Notes: generated by a model not told the origin, from the sequence alone. DNA of 52,788 nucleotides from Acidobacteriota bacterium (GCA_012719455.1 JAAYAJ010000040.1:1-52788); one strand, 5' to 3'. Counted from the first letter of the stretch, positions 33,809 through 43,072 are shown. Program-made: numbers and translations.

Positions 33809-34837
33809 ATGATCATCATCTGTGAGGCCAAGGCTACGGAGGCGCAGATCGGCGAGCTCGAGCGCACCATTCGGGGCGCGGGGCTGGATATCCATCGCTC
33901 CGACGGGGAGGAGTACACGATCCTGGGGGTCATCGGGGACCGCAACCGGCTCGACATGGGGACCGTCACGCTGATGCCCGGGGTCCGCGAAGTGGTGCTG
34001 GTGACCAGCCCCTATAAGCTCGCGAGCCGGGAGTTTCATCCAGACGATACGGTGGTGCGTGTCGGGGAGACGTGCCTCGTCGGCGGCATGGAGGTCGCCG
34101 TGATGGCCGGCCCCTGCGCGGTCGAGGGGGAGGAGCAGATCGAGGCCTGCGCCCGGGCCGCGGCGGCGGGTGGGGCGCAGATCCTCCGGGGGGGCGCCTA
34201 CAAGCCCCGCTCCTCACCCTATTCCTACCAGGGGCTGGGGCTCGAGGGGCTGAAGATGATGCGCCGGGCGGCCGACCGCTACGGGCTGGCCGTGGTCACG
34301 GAGGTCATGACGATCGAACTGATCGACACGGTGGCCCAGTACGCCGACCTGTTGCAGGTGGGCGCGCGCAACATGCAGAACTACCCGCTGCTGACCGCCC
34401 TGGGGAAAGCGGGCAAGCCGGTGTTCCTCAAGCGAGGCATGTCGGCCACGATCCAGGAGTGGCTGATGAGCGCCGAGTACATCCTCAGCGAGGGGAATCC
34501 CGACGTCATCCTGTGCGAACGCGGGATCCGCACCTTCGAGACCGCCACGCGCAACACCCTGGACCTGTCGGCCATCCCCGTCATCAAGCACCTTTCGCAC
34601 CTCCCGATCATCGCCGATCCGAGCCACGGGGTCGGCACCCGCCGCTTCGTCGCCCCGATGGCCCGGGCGGCGGTGGCCGCCGGGGCCGACGGGATCATGG
34701 TGGAAATCCACCCCAATCCCGACAAGGCCATGTCCGACGGCCCGCAGTCGCTCACTCTCGAGGAGTTCGGGCTCCTGATGAACCGGTGCCGCATCATCGC
34801 GACCACCATTGGACGGCGTCTGGGAAAGACGCGCTGA
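33809..34837 (+). CDS. aroF: 3-deoxy-7-phosphoheptulonate synthase, type I-beta
   Basis: 342 residues. Catalyses phosphoenolpyruvate plus erythrose 4-phosphate to DAHP, the first step of the shikimate pathway. Residues 1-66 are the ferredoxin-like N-terminal domain seen in the Thermotoga enzyme, where it gives Tyr/Phe feedback. The core holds [62 protein letters not shown] and SDGPQSL. AGGAGG is seven bases before the ATG. It is the second DAHP synthase within 3 kb and is closely similar to the C-terminal domain of the fusion at 30845. Preceded by an attenuator; 10 bases before tyrA. Confidence 0.95.
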   Translation: MIIICEAKATEAQIGELERTIRGAGLDIHRSDGEEYTILGVIGDRNRLDMGTVTLMPGVREVVLVTSPYKLASREFHPDDTVVRVGETCLVGGMEVAVMAGPCAVEGEEQIEACARAAAAGGAQILRGGAYKPRSSPYSYQGLGLEGLKMMRRAADRYGLAVVTEVMTIELIDTVAQYADLLQVGARNMQNYPLLTALGKAGKPVFLKRGMSATIQEWLMSAEYILSEGNPDVILCERGIRTFETATRNTLDLSAIPVIKHLSHLPIIADPSHGVGTRRFVAPMARAAVAAGADGIMVEIHPNPDKAMSDGPQSLTLEEFGLLMNRCRIIATTIGRRLGKTR

Positions 34838-34847
34838 AAGGACGACC

Positions 34848-35975
34848 ATGAAGATGACGATTGTGGGCTGCGGCCTGATCGGGGGCTCGATCGCCCTGGC
34901 CCTCAAGCACCGCCGGCCGGAATGGGCCGTCGCCTGCATTGACCTCGCCGAGCGCCTGTCGGCGCTCGAGGAAGCCGGCGTGTCGGAGCATCTTGGGACG
35001 ATGGACGACGTCGGGACCCACGTTCCCGACAGCGACCTGGTGCTGGTGGCGACCCCGGTCCAGTCCGTCGCCGGGACCCTCGGCCGACTGGCCCCCTTCC
35101 TGCGCCCGGGCGCCGTCGTCTCCGATGTCGGGAGCACCAAGCGGCGGATCATGGCTGAAGCCCCGGGGCTCCTCCCCCGGGGTGTCCACTTCGTCGGCGG
35201 GCATCCCATGGCGGGGTCGGAGCGCTCCGGGGTGGAGGCGGCGGACCCGCTCCTTTTCAACGGCCGGGTCTACGCCCTCTGCCCCTATCCCGACACCCCG
35301 CCCGAAGCTCTGCTGATCCTGATCGAACTGGTGGAGACCCTCCGGGCGATCCCGGTGACGATCGACCCGGAGGAACACGACCGGATCATGGCCATGGTCA
35401 GCCACCTGCCGCACCTGATCTCCGTCGCCCTCATGCACTCGGCCGCCGCCGGGGACGCCGAGCACGCGATGCTTCCCACCCTCGCGGGGCGCGGATTCCT
35501 CGACATGACGCGCCTGGCGGCCTCGGATTACGGCATCTGGAAGGGGATCCTCGAGACCAACGCCGAAGCGATCGGGGAGGCGGCGGCGCGGTTCGGGGAG
35601 AGCCTCGCGTTCCTGGTCTCCGGGATGCCGGGGAACGAAGCGGCCGCGGCCTGGGAGGCGGCGGCGAAGCTGAGACGGAAGATGGGGCCCGAAACCCTTG
35701 CCCGGCCGCGCAAGCAGGACCTGCGCAGCGTCATCGACCGCTACGACCGCCAGATCCTCACGGCGCTCGGGCACCGCATCGACATCGCGCGCCGGATCGG
35801 CCGGCTCAAGAAGCGCCAGTCGATCCCGGTGACCGACAGCGAGCGGGAAAAACGGATGATGTTCGAGCGCCGGGACTGGGGGCAGTCGCTGGGGCTGCCC
35901 GAGGAACTGGTCGACGAGCTTTTCGCCGTCATCATCCGGCACAGCGTCCGCATCCAGTCGGATTCCGTGGAATAG
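34848..35975 (+). CDS. tyrA: Prephenate dehydrogenase fused to C-terminal chorismate mutase
   Basis: 375 residues. Residues 1-285 are prephenate dehydrogenase: GCGLIGGS (7-14) binds NAD(P), SDVGSTKRRIM and GGHPMAGSERSG (117-128) are substrate motifs, and SHLPHL carries a conserved His. Residues 290-370 are an AroQ-type chorismate mutase: LRSVIDRYDRQILTALGHR, IARRIGRLKKR, TDSEREKRM. In the enteric TyrA the mutase is N-terminal; here the order is reversed. AAGGA lies six bases before the ATG at 34848. Same operon as DAHP synthase, hence under the same attenuator. Product 4-hydroxyphenylpyruvate goes to tyrosine. Confidence 0.93.
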   Translation: MKMTIVGCGLIGGSIALALKHRRPEWAVACIDLAERLSALEEAGVSEHLGTMDDVGTHVPDSDLVLVATPVQSVAGTLGRLAPFLRPGAVVSDVGSTKRRIMAEAPGLLPRGVHFVGGHPMAGSERSGVEAADPLLFNGRVYALCPYPDTPPEALLILIELVETLRAIPVTIDPEEHDRIMAMVSHLPHLISVALMHSAAAGDAEHAMLPTLAGRGFLDMTRLAASDYGIWKGILETNAEAIGEAAARFGESLAFLVSGMPGNEAAAAWEAAAKLRRKMGPETLARPRKQDLRSVIDRYDRQILTALGHRIDIARRIGRLKKRQSIPVTDSEREKRMMFERRDWGQSLGLPEELVDELFAVIIRHSVRIQSDSVE

Positions 35976-36085
35976 CCGATGGCGATTTTCCCGCCGATCG
36001 ATTCCGCTTTTGTTGTAACATGATGCGTATCTTGCCGCAGCGGTCGTTTTCGCGCATTTTTCAATAGATACAGGAGCGGTCGGGC

Positions 36086-37405
36086 ATGGACGAAAAAGTG
36101 ACGTCGGAACAGAAACGGGAAGCGAGGTTTGCGCGGTGGCTGGACGCGCCGGGGGTGCATTTCGACAATCCGGCGGCGCAGAAGGCCTACCGGGACCGGG
36201 TGACGCGCTTCATCCGGGTGTTCAGCCTCGAGAAGCCGGACCGGGTGCCCCTGGTCCTGCCCGCGGGCAATTTCCCAATTTATCACGCCGGGTTTACGCT
36301 CAAGGAAGCGATGGAGGACAACGGGAAGCTGTGCGCGGCGTTCCGGAAGTTCCTGCGCGAGTTTGAATCGGACACCTTCGCCTCACCCATGATGGTGCCT
36401 TCGGCGGCGGCCGGGACCATCATCCGCACGGTGAACACCCGGTGGCCGGGATACGGACTTCCCGACACCGCCTCGATGTTGCAGTTCGTCGAAGGCGAGT
36501 ACATGAAAGCCGACGATTACGACCTGTTCCTCGAGGACCTGACCGATTTCTGCCTGCGCCGGTACCTGCCGCGCAGCCTCGGGGCCCTGGCCCCCTTCGC
36601 CGATTTCCCCCCCACCCCCTTCATCCTCGGGATGCCGAACCGGTTTCTGACCCCCGCCATGGCGCCGGAAGTGCGCGCTGCCTACCAGGCCATCATCGAT
36701 TACGGGGAAGAATGCGCGCGCTGGATGGAGCCGGTCCAGGAGTTCCACCGGGACGCGATGGCGGCCGGCTACCCGACCATATTCGGGGGGCAGGCCCACG
36801 CTCCCTTCGACATCCTGGCCGACACCCTGCGCGGGACCAAGGGCGTCATCATGGACATGTACCGTCAGCCGGACAAGCTGCTGGCCGCGATGGACCGGGT
36901 GACGCAGATGAACATCGACTGCGGCGTCGCCGGCGCCAACATGACGGGCAACCCCGTCGTCTTCTTCGCCCTGCACAAGGGGGACGACACCTTCATGTCC
37001 AACGGGCAGTACGAAAAGTTCTACTGGCCCACCTTCCGGAAGGTCATCCTGGGGCTCGTCGAGGAGGGGATCGTGCCGATGCTCTTCGCGGAGGGGCGCT
37101 ACGACAACCGCCTGGAGATCATCCGGGACCTCCCCCCGGGGCGGGTGGTCTGGCACTTCGACCGGACCGATATCTTCCGGGCGAAGAAGATCCTGGGGGA
37201 CAACGCCTGCATCGCCGGGAACGTCCCCGCGTCCCTGCTCTGCACCGGGACGGCGGACGAGGTCAGGGATTACTGCCGCAGGCTCATCGAGGTGGTCGGC
37301 GAGGGGGGCGGGTTCATCCTGACCGGCGGGGCCAGCATCGACAAGGGGCCGGCCGAAAACATGCGCGCCATGACCGAGGCCGTCATGGAATACGGGGTGT
37401 ACTGA
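36086..37405 (+). CDS. Uroporphyrinogen decarboxylase-family protein (not HemE)
   Basis: 439 residues. URO-D fold, seen in SLEKPDRVPLVLPAG, MLFAEGRYDNRLEIIRDLPPGRV and a C-terminal region with ILTGGASIDKGPAENMRAMTEAV. It is about 90 residues longer than HemE, and the HemE N-terminal signature RPVWxMRQAGR is absent, so it belongs to the methyltransferase-like branch of the superfamily (MtaA/MtbA/CmuA relatives) or to an unassigned group. No corrinoid protein partner is adjacent. TACAGGAGCGG precedes the ATG. The next gene starts five bases after the stop. Substrate unknown. Confidence 0.8.
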   Translation: MDEKVTSEQKREARFARWLDAPGVHFDNPAAQKAYRDRVTRFIRVFSLEKPDRVPLVLPAGNFPIYHAGFTLKEAMEDNGKLCAAFRKFLREFESDTFASPMMVPSAAAGTIIRTVNTRWPGYGLPDTASMLQFVEGEYMKADDYDLFLEDLTDFCLRRYLPRSLGALAPFADFPPTPFILGMPNRFLTPAMAPEVRAAYQAIIDYGEECARWMEPVQEFHRDAMAAGYPTIFGGQAHAPFDILADTLRGTKGVIMDMYRQPDKLLAAMDRVTQMNIDCGVAGANMTGNPVVFFALHKGDDTFMSNGQYEKFYWPTFRKVILGLVEEGIVPMLFAEGRYDNRLEIIRDLPPGRVVWHFDRTDIFRAKKILGDNACIAGNVPASLLCTGTADEVRDYCRRLIEVVGEGGGFILTGGASIDKGPAENMRAMTEAVMEYGVY

Positions 37406-37410
37406 CCGGC

Positions 37411-38343
37411 ATGACCGAATCGACGCAGCTGACGGAAGCGGGACTCGACCGGGAACTGCGCGTAGGGGCCCAGTACCTGGCGCAGTGCCTCAACCCCGAG
37501 TCGGGCGCCATTCCACGCATCCCCAACGTCGACATCTACGGGATCTCGATCCCCTACAACGGAATCGCCGGGGGGGACCTGATCACCTACGTCGATTTCT
37601 CGGACCGCTATGACCTGGACGCGCGCATCGCGCGGGCCGAGGCGCAGGGGAGGGGAGAGGTCGCGCAGAAGCTCCAGCGGCTGAAGCGCAAGGGGGGTGT
37701 CCTGGTAGCCGACGTGGCCGGGCACGAATACGCCGATGCCATGAGGGCGTTGCTCCTGCACCAGATCTTCCATACCTCGGCACTGTACGAGCTCGATCTG
37801 CACGGGGAGATCACGGCCCACCTGTTCGAACAGATCAACCAGCGCTTCTTCAAGTCCACCACCCTGCACAAGCTTGCGGGGGAGCGGGGCGCCCTGAGTT
37901 TCATCACCCTGATTTACGGCGAGATCTCCTCCACGGGGCGCTTCCGCTTCATCTGCGCCGGGCACCCGCAGCCCCTGGTGTTCTCGCGGGAGTACGACCG
38001 CTTCGTCGAGATCAGCCCCGACCGGCTGGTGAGTTTCCCCCCCATCGGGCTCCAGTTGAGCGAGGATGACGACGACGTGCGGATGTTCCCCCGGGTGCTG
38101 GGGTACAAGAAGCGGTACACGGTCAACGAACTGAACCTGATGGGGCGGGGGGACGTGCTCCTGCTCTATTCGGACGGGCTGGTGGACCCCTTCTCCCCCT
38201 ATTCCCAGGATCGACTCGAGCGTGCCGTCTCCGCGGCGCGGGACGGTTCCGCCGAGGATATCTGCCGGGGGATCCTGGCCGACCGCCACAACGCCGCCCG
38301 GCCGGACGACGACCTCAGCCTCGTGGTCATCAAGTACCAGTGA
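37411..38343 (+). CDS. SpoIIE/PP2C-type serine phosphatase
   Basis: 310 residues. PPM phosphatase of the SpoIIE/RsbU type: GGDLITYVDFS and VLVADVAGHEYADAM bear metal-binding aspartates, FRFICAGHPQPLVF, LLLYSDGLVD and the final DDDLSLVVIKY complete the motif set. Residues 70-95 form an Arg/Lys-rich coiled insert. No sensor, CBS or membrane domain is attached. It begins five bases after the URO-D-like gene without a ribosome site of its own, so it is likely co-translated. Target is probably an anti-sigma antagonist-type phosphoprotein, but none lies in this window. Confidence 0.9.
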   Translation: MTESTQLTEAGLDRELRVGAQYLAQCLNPESGAIPRIPNVDIYGISIPYNGIAGGDLITYVDFSDRYDLDARIARAEAQGRGEVAQKLQRLKRKGGVLVADVAGHEYADAMRALLLHQIFHTSALYELDLHGEITAHLFEQINQRFFKSTTLHKLAGERGALSFITLIYGEISSTGRFRFICAGHPQPLVFSREYDRFVEISPDRLVSFPPIGLQLSEDDDDVRMFPRVLGYKKRYTVNELNLMGRGDVLLLYSDGLVDPFSPYSQDRLERAVSAARDGSAEDICRGILADRHNAARPDDDLSLVVIKYQ

Positions 38344-38405
38344 CGGCCGCCGGGCGGGGACTCCCGGTGGTGGCCTGCGGCGTCCCGATCTGATACATTT
38401 CCTGC

Positions 38406-39803
38406 ATGAAACTGGACATCACCCTCGAGGGGGAAACGCTCGATCTCGGCGCGGAGCTGCTCGACCGCTACAACGTGCCGGGGCCCCGCTACACCAGCTA
38501 CCCGACCGCGCCCGAGTGGGACGACGCCTTCGGCCCCGCGGACTACGAACACGAACTGGGGGAGTCGAACGCATCGGGCAGGCCGCTGTCGCTGTACATG
38601 CACCTCCCTTTCTGCGAGAGCCTCTGCCTGTTCTGCGGCTGCAACGTCGTGATCCGCAAAAACCACGACGACGCCCTCCCCTACCTGGAAACCCTTAGAA
38701 GGGAGATCGCCCAGGTGGCGCTGCATGTCGACCGCGCGCGGCCGGTGGTGCAGTTCCACTGGGGGGGCGGGAGCCCGACCTATTTTTCGGCCGACCAGCT
38801 CGAAGACCTGTTCACCTACGTGCGCGGGCTCTTCACCTTTTCCCCGGACGCGGAGATCGGCGTGGAGGTCGACCCGCGCGTCACCACCCCCGGGCACCTC
38901 GACACGCTGCGGCGCCTGGGGTTCAACCGGATTTCCATGGGGGTCCAGGATTTCAACCCCGAGGTCCAGAAGGCGGTCCGGCGTGTCCAGCCCTATGAAC
39001 AGACCCGGGTCCTCTACGACCGCTGCCGAGCCCTCGGCTTCGATTCGATCAACATCGACCTGATGTACGGCCTCCCGCTGCAGACGCCCGCAAGCTTTGG
39101 GGCCACGGTGGACCGGGTGATCGGGATGGGGCCCGACCGGGTGGCCATGTTCAGCTACGCCCACGTCCCCTGGCTCAAGAAGCAGCAGGGGGCGATTGCC
39201 CGGCTGATTCCCCTGGGCATGGACAAGTTCCAGATCTTCCGGACCGGGATCGGGCTGTTCACCGCCGCCGGGTACCGCTATATCGGCATGGATCATTTCG
39301 CGCGCCCGGACGACGAGCTGTGCGTCGCGCAGCACAACCGCACCCTCCACCGCAATTTCCAGGGGTACACCACCAAGGCCGGTTCCGACCTCCTCGGCCT
39401 GGGGGTGAGTTCGATCAGCGGCCTGGACCGCGCCTACGCCCAGAACCACCGGGACCTGGAAGGGTACTGCGCCGCCGTCGGGAGGGGGACGCTGCCTACC
39501 ATGCGCGGGGTCCGGCTCGGCGGGGACGACGTGGTGCGGCGGGCGGCCATCGGCCGGATCCTGTGCCACTGCGTGCTGGTCAAGGGGGAATTCGAGTCGG
39601 AATTCGGCATCCGGTTCGACGACTATTTCAATCCCGAGCTTGCGCGGCTCCGGGAGCTGGAGCGGGACGGGCTGGTCAGGCTCGAACCGGATGCGATCCG
39701 AGTGACCCCCCTGGGGCGCATCTTCCTGCGTAACGTGGGGATGGTATTCGACCGGTACCTTTCCCAACCGAAGGACCGGCCGGTTTTCTCCAAAACGCTG
39801 TAG
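38406..39803 (+). CDS. hemN: Oxygen-independent coproporphyrinogen III dehydrogenase
   Basis: 465 residues. Radical SAM enzyme that decarboxylates coproporphyrinogen III to protoporphyrinogen IX without oxygen. RYNVPGPRYTSYPTA is the HemN-specific N-terminus, and YMHLPFCESLCLFCGCN gives the CxxxCxxC motif plus the extra Cys. QFHWGGGSPTYF is the SAM/GGG motif. The tail (IRFDDYFNPELARLRELERDGLVRLEPDAIRVTP) is also HemN-like, which separates it from HemW. Followed by ferrochelatase 26 bases later. Normal length. Confidence 0.95.
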   Translation: MKLDITLEGETLDLGAELLDRYNVPGPRYTSYPTAPEWDDAFGPADYEHELGESNASGRPLSLYMHLPFCESLCLFCGCNVVIRKNHDDALPYLETLRREIAQVALHVDRARPVVQFHWGGGSPTYFSADQLEDLFTYVRGLFTFSPDAEIGVEVDPRVTTPGHLDTLRRLGFNRISMGVQDFNPEVQKAVRRVQPYEQTRVLYDRCRALGFDSINIDLMYGLPLQTPASFGATVDRVIGMGPDRVAMFSYAHVPWLKKQQGAIARLIPLGMDKFQIFRTGIGLFTAAGYRYIGMDHFARPDDELCVAQHNRTLHRNFQGYTTKAGSDLLGLGVSSISGLDRAYAQNHRDLEGYCAAVGRGTLPTMRGVRLGGDDVVRRAAIGRILCHCVLVKGEFESEFGIRFDDYFNPELARLRELERDGLVRLEPDAIRVTPLGRIFLRNVGMVFDRYLSQPKDRPVFSKTL

Positions 39804-39829
39804 CCCGGCCTGGGCTCGGGGGTGACAGG

Positions 39830-40816
39830 ATGCATTCGGAAGGGGAGCGCGGAGTCCTGCTGCTGAACCTGGGGGGACCGGAAACGCCCGCGGAGGTCCG
39901 CCCCTTCCTCTACAACCTGTTCTCCGACCCGGACATCATCCGCATCCGAAACGGGGCGCTCCGCAAGACGCTGGCGTGGGCCATCGCGACCATGCGCCAG
40001 GGGAAATCGCGGGCGCTGTACCGGAAGATCGGCGGCGGGTCGCCGCTCCGGCGCATCACGGAGGAGCAGGCCGCGGCGCTCGAGTTCGCCCTCGCGGCGC
40101 GGGGGACGACCGCCCGGGTCTATGTCGGAATGCGCTGTTGGAAGCCCTCCATCGACGAGGCCGTCGACCGGATCCGGCGCGACGGCATCCGCCGCCTGCT
40201 CCTGCTGCCGCTCTTTCCCCAGTACTCGGAAACCACCACCGGTTCCTGCTTCCGCCGCTTCCGGACCCTCGCCGAACGGCGTTCGCTCTCCGCGGAGATG
40301 CACATTTCATGCGTGAACGAATGGTTCGGGGAGCCGCTGTATCTCGAGGCGATGGCGGAGCTGATCCGCGCGGGGCTTGAACGGTTTCCGGCCGATGCGC
40401 GCGACGAGGTCCACCTGCTCTACAGCGCGCACTCGCTCCCCGCGCGCTACATCCGCGAGGGGGACCCCTATCTCGACCAGACCCGGAAATGCGTCGAGCT
40501 CATAAACCGGCGGCTGGGCACGGGCAACCGCTCGACACTTGCCTTCCAGAGCAAGGTGGGGCCGGTCGAATGGATCGGTCCCTCGACGCGCGCCGTCCTC
40601 GGCGACCTGGCCCGGAACGGCGTCGGCCAGGTGCTGGTGGTCCCGGTCAGCTTCGTTTCGGACCATATCGAAACGCTCGAGGAGATCGACATCGAGTGCC
40701 GGCAACTGGCGGCGGAGCTCGGGATCGGCCGGTTCCACCGTGCGGACGCGCCCAACGTGCACCCCCGGTTCATCGCGGCCCTCGCCGCCGTCGTCCTCCG
40801 GGAGTGGGAGACGTAG
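39830..40816 (+). CDS. hemH: Ferrochelatase
   Basis: 328 residues. Inserts ferrous iron into protoporphyrin IX (or copper-free coproporphyrin in some lineages). GVLLLNLGGPETPAEVRPFLYNLFSDPDII is the standard N-terminus; VGMRCWKPSIDEAV replaces the usual MRY motif, LLPLFPQYSETTTGSC and LLYSAHSLPARYI (active-site His in SAHS) and FVSDHIETLEEIDIE (Glu side) are conserved. No membrane helix at the C-terminus. Ends four bases from the convergent SPFH gene. Confidence 0.95.
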   Translation: MHSEGERGVLLLNLGGPETPAEVRPFLYNLFSDPDIIRIRNGALRKTLAWAIATMRQGKSRALYRKIGGGSPLRRITEEQAAALEFALAARGTTARVYVGMRCWKPSIDEAVDRIRRDGIRRLLLLPLFPQYSETTTGSCFRRFRTLAERRSLSAEMHISCVNEWFGEPLYLEAMAELIRAGLERFPADARDEVHLLYSAHSLPARYIREGDPYLDQTRKCVELINRRLGTGNRSTLAFQSKVGPVEWIGPSTRAVLGDLARNGVGQVLVVPVSFVSDHIETLEEIDIECRQLAAELGIGRFHRADAPNVHPRFIAALAAVVLREWET

Positions 40817-40819
40817 GCC

Positions 40820-41926
40820 TCAGGCGCCGGGCGGCAGCGGGGGCGGGACCGCGTCCAGGATCGCGGCCAGGGCGGGGACCTGCCCGGCCGGCGTCCATTG
40901 TTCCATCCCCTGAGACCAGGCGAGGGTCTGCCGAGTCAGGCGCCCCGCGGCCGCCTCGGCGGCGAGCGCCCCCAGGTCGAACGGGCCGGCCTGCTTCCCC
41001 TCCAGCGCCAGGAACCAGGTGGGCGCGGGGAGAGGGGGCGGCGTACTTCCGGGCGCCGCCGGCTGCGGCCGGGCGCCGAGCGCCTGCCCGATCGGCCCGG
41101 CCATTGCCACCCCCATGCCGATCCCGGCCCCGGCCGCGGCCAGCCCGCCGGGATTTTGGGCCGCGTCGGGGATCGAATTGGCGACGTTGAACTGGGTGTA
41201 GGCCGCCAGGTTTCCCACCACCCCCATGCTGGAGCGCTTGTCGAGCGCTTCCTCGACTTCGGGGGGGAGCGAGATGTTCTCCACGAGCAGCTTGGCCAGT
41301 TCGAGCCCGTAGCCCTGGAATTCGGACGCGATTTTTTGGGCCAGGAAGTCGCCCAGGGAGCCGTAGTTGGCGGCCATGTCCAGCACCGGGATCCCGCTCG
41401 AACCGGCGATCTCGGCGAACCGGGAGACGATCAGGTTGCGGAGCTGGTTGACGATCTCGTCGACCGTGAAGTGCCCGTCGGTCCCCACGATCTCGCGGAT
41501 GAGCACGCCGGGCTCGCTGACCTTGACGGCATAGGTGCCGTAGGCGCGCAGCCGGACGGGGCCGAACTCGGCATCCCGCATCATGATCGGGTTCATGGTG
41601 CCCCATTTGAGGTCCGTGAACTGGCGCATGGAGCAGAAATAGACCTCGGCCATGAAGGGGCTGTTGAAGCCGTACTTCCACCCCTGCAGGGTGGAGAGCA
41701 CCGGGAGGTTTTTGGTCTCGAGCGTGTACATCCCGGGGACGAAAACGTCGGCGATCTTCCCCTCGTTGACGAAGACGGCCGTCTGCCCCTCGCGCACGGT
41801 AAGCCGCGCCCCGTACTTGATCTGGTTGTTGTACCGCTCGAAGCGGTAGACCATGGTGTCGTTGGTGTCATCGATCCACTGGACGATATCGATGAGTTCG
41901 CCGCGCAATTTGTTCCAGATGCCCAT
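40820..41926 (-). CDS. SPFH-domain protein with C-terminal GYF-like domain
   Basis: 368 residues. YdjI/virion-core-type SPFH protein: residues 20-230 form the Band-7 fold (RLTVREGQTAVFVNEGKIADVFVPGMYTLETKNLP, FGPVRLRAYGTYAVKV, given in pieces). A Gly/Ala-rich and Pro-rich linker (about 255-305) leads to WFLALEGKQAGPFDLGALAAEAAAGRLTRQTLAWSQGMEQWTPA, a GYF_2-type domain that likely binds proline-rich peptides; the protein's own last residues are PPPLPPG. No zinc-ribbon is seen. GGGAG eight bases before the ATG at 41926. Role in membrane microdomain organisation is only a family expectation. Confidence 0.85.
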   Translation of the reverse strand: MGIWNKLRGELIDIVQWIDDTNDTMVYRFERYNNQIKYGARLTVREGQTAVFVNEGKIADVFVPGMYTLETKNLPVLSTLQGWKYGFNSPFMAEVYFCSMRQFTDLKWGTMNPIMMRDAEFGPVRLRAYGTYAVKVSEPGVLIREIVGTDGHFTVDEIVNQLRNLIVSRFAEIAGSSGIPVLDMAANYGSLGDFLAQKIASEFQGYGLELAKLLVENISLPPEVEEALDKRSSMGVVGNLAAYTQFNVANSIPDAAQNPGGLAAAGAGIGMGVAMAGPIGQALGARPQPAAPGSTPPPLPAPTWFLALEGKQAGPFDLGALAAEAAAGRLTRQTLAWSQGMEQWTPAGQVPALAAILDAVPPPLPPGA

Positions 41927-42154
41927 TTTCCCCGCTCCCTGTTCAGAGTTGTTTCCGCCATTGTACCCCACCACGGGTGCGGTACGGAGGCCTTATCGGA
42001 GCCTGCGGGGGCGCCCCCGGGGACTGCGACCTCCTCCCCTGCCGAAGGCGGTGGAAGAAAAAACAGCGCCGCCTTTGCAAACGCGTATGCATATGTCATA
42101 GACTATAAAGCTTCTGGTGGTCCGACATCAACCTGCAGGTCAAGGAGGCGGGTC

Positions 42155-43072
42155 GTGAAACATTTTGAAAAGTCAGGAAGGTTCCATTTGTGTTGTGCCC
42201 TGGTGATGCTCTTTCTGGCCGGTGCGGTCCCCGCCGGCCTGGCGCAGGCGCCGCCCGCGGGGGTGCCGCCCGCACCGGTGCCCGCGGCCGTGGCCATCGC
42301 GCGCCCCACGGCGGCGGAGGTCCAGGCGGCCGAGCGCGCCCTGGCGCGGTTTCTCGAAACCGCCGATCCCGAAATCAGGGACCTCGACCGGAAGTACCCG
42401 GGACTCATCTCCGTGCGCGTGCCCCCGGCCAACTCCGCCACCATCCCCTTCCTGGCCCCCTTCTTCCAGCAGAAGCACCAGGCCAACCTCGAGGTGGCCC
42501 GCAAGGGGGATAGCGACGTCCTCTTCATGGGGGACTCGATCACCGACTTCTGGCGCAACGCGGACGGGGCGTTTGCGGGCAAGCCGGTGCTGGACAAGTA
42601 TTTCGGAGACCTGAAGGTGGCCAATTTCGGCATCGCCGGGGACACCACGCAGGGGGTGCTCTACCGGCTGCAGAACGGCGAGGGGCGGGGGTTCAGCCCG
42701 CGCGCGGTGATGCTGATGATCGGCACCAACAACACCGGCCGTAACAGCGCCGCCGAGATCGCCGAGGGAGTGGGCGCGGTGGTGCTGGAGCTGCAGAAGA
42801 ATTTCCCGCAGGCCAGGATCCTGCTGCTGGGCATCTTCCCCCGCGGCGCGGCCGACGACCCCGTGCGCGGGACGATCGCGGAGATCAACTCCATCATCTC
42901 CCGGCTCCACGACGGGGAACGGGTGCACTACCTCGATATCGGGGCGAAATTCCTGGATGGGGCGGGGAACATCCCCAAAGACGTGATGAGCGACGCCCTG
43001 CACCCGAGCGGGAAGGGGTACGAGATCTGGGCCGAGGCGGTCAACGACACGCTTAGGAAGCTGATGAAGTAG
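42155..43072 (+). CDS. Secreted SGNH/GDSL hydrolase
   Basis: 305 residues. GTG start with AAGGAGG eight bases upstream. Residues 12-31 are a signal peptide ending ALAQA-like (GLAQA). Catalytic Ser128 in GDSITDF, the oxyanion Gly/Asn in FGIAGDTTQG and MIGTNNTG, and Asp/His in DALHPSGKGY. Resembles PAF-acetylhydrolase beta/gamma-like esterases acting outside the cytoplasm. About 80 residues between signal and GDS are Pro/Ala-rich then helical, an extra N-terminal region. Its stop overlaps the convergent fused gene by 20 bases. Confidence 0.9.
   Translation: MKHFEKSGRFHLCCALVMLFLAGAVPAGLAQAPPAGVPPAPVPAAVAIARPTAAEVQAAERALARFLETADPEIRDLDRKYPGLISVRVPPANSATIPFLAPFFQQKHQANLEVARKGDSDVLFMGDSITDFWRNADGAFAGKPVLDKYFGDLKVANFGIAGDTTQGVLYRLQNGEGRGFSPRAVMLMIGTNNTGRNSAAEIAEGVGAVVLELQKNFPQARILLLGIFPRGAADDPVRGTIAEINSIISRLHDGERVHYLDIGAKFLDGAGNIPKDVMSDALHPSGKGYEIWAEAVNDTLRKLMK

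Noticed and set aside
36086-37405. Calling the URO-D-like gene hemE because hemN and hemH are adjacent
   Set aside because: The HemE substrate motif near the N-terminus is absent and the protein is about 90 residues too long.
36442-37410. Plus-strand frame that extends the SpoIIE-type phosphatase upstream
   Set aside because: It lies out of frame within the URO-D-like gene and its sequence is low-complexity Arg/Gly/Pro.
40898-42154. Plus-strand frame that extends the SGNH hydrolase gene upstream by 419 codons
   Set aside because: It is antisense to the SPFH gene and has no domain; the GTG at 42155 has a strong ribosome site and starts a signal peptide.
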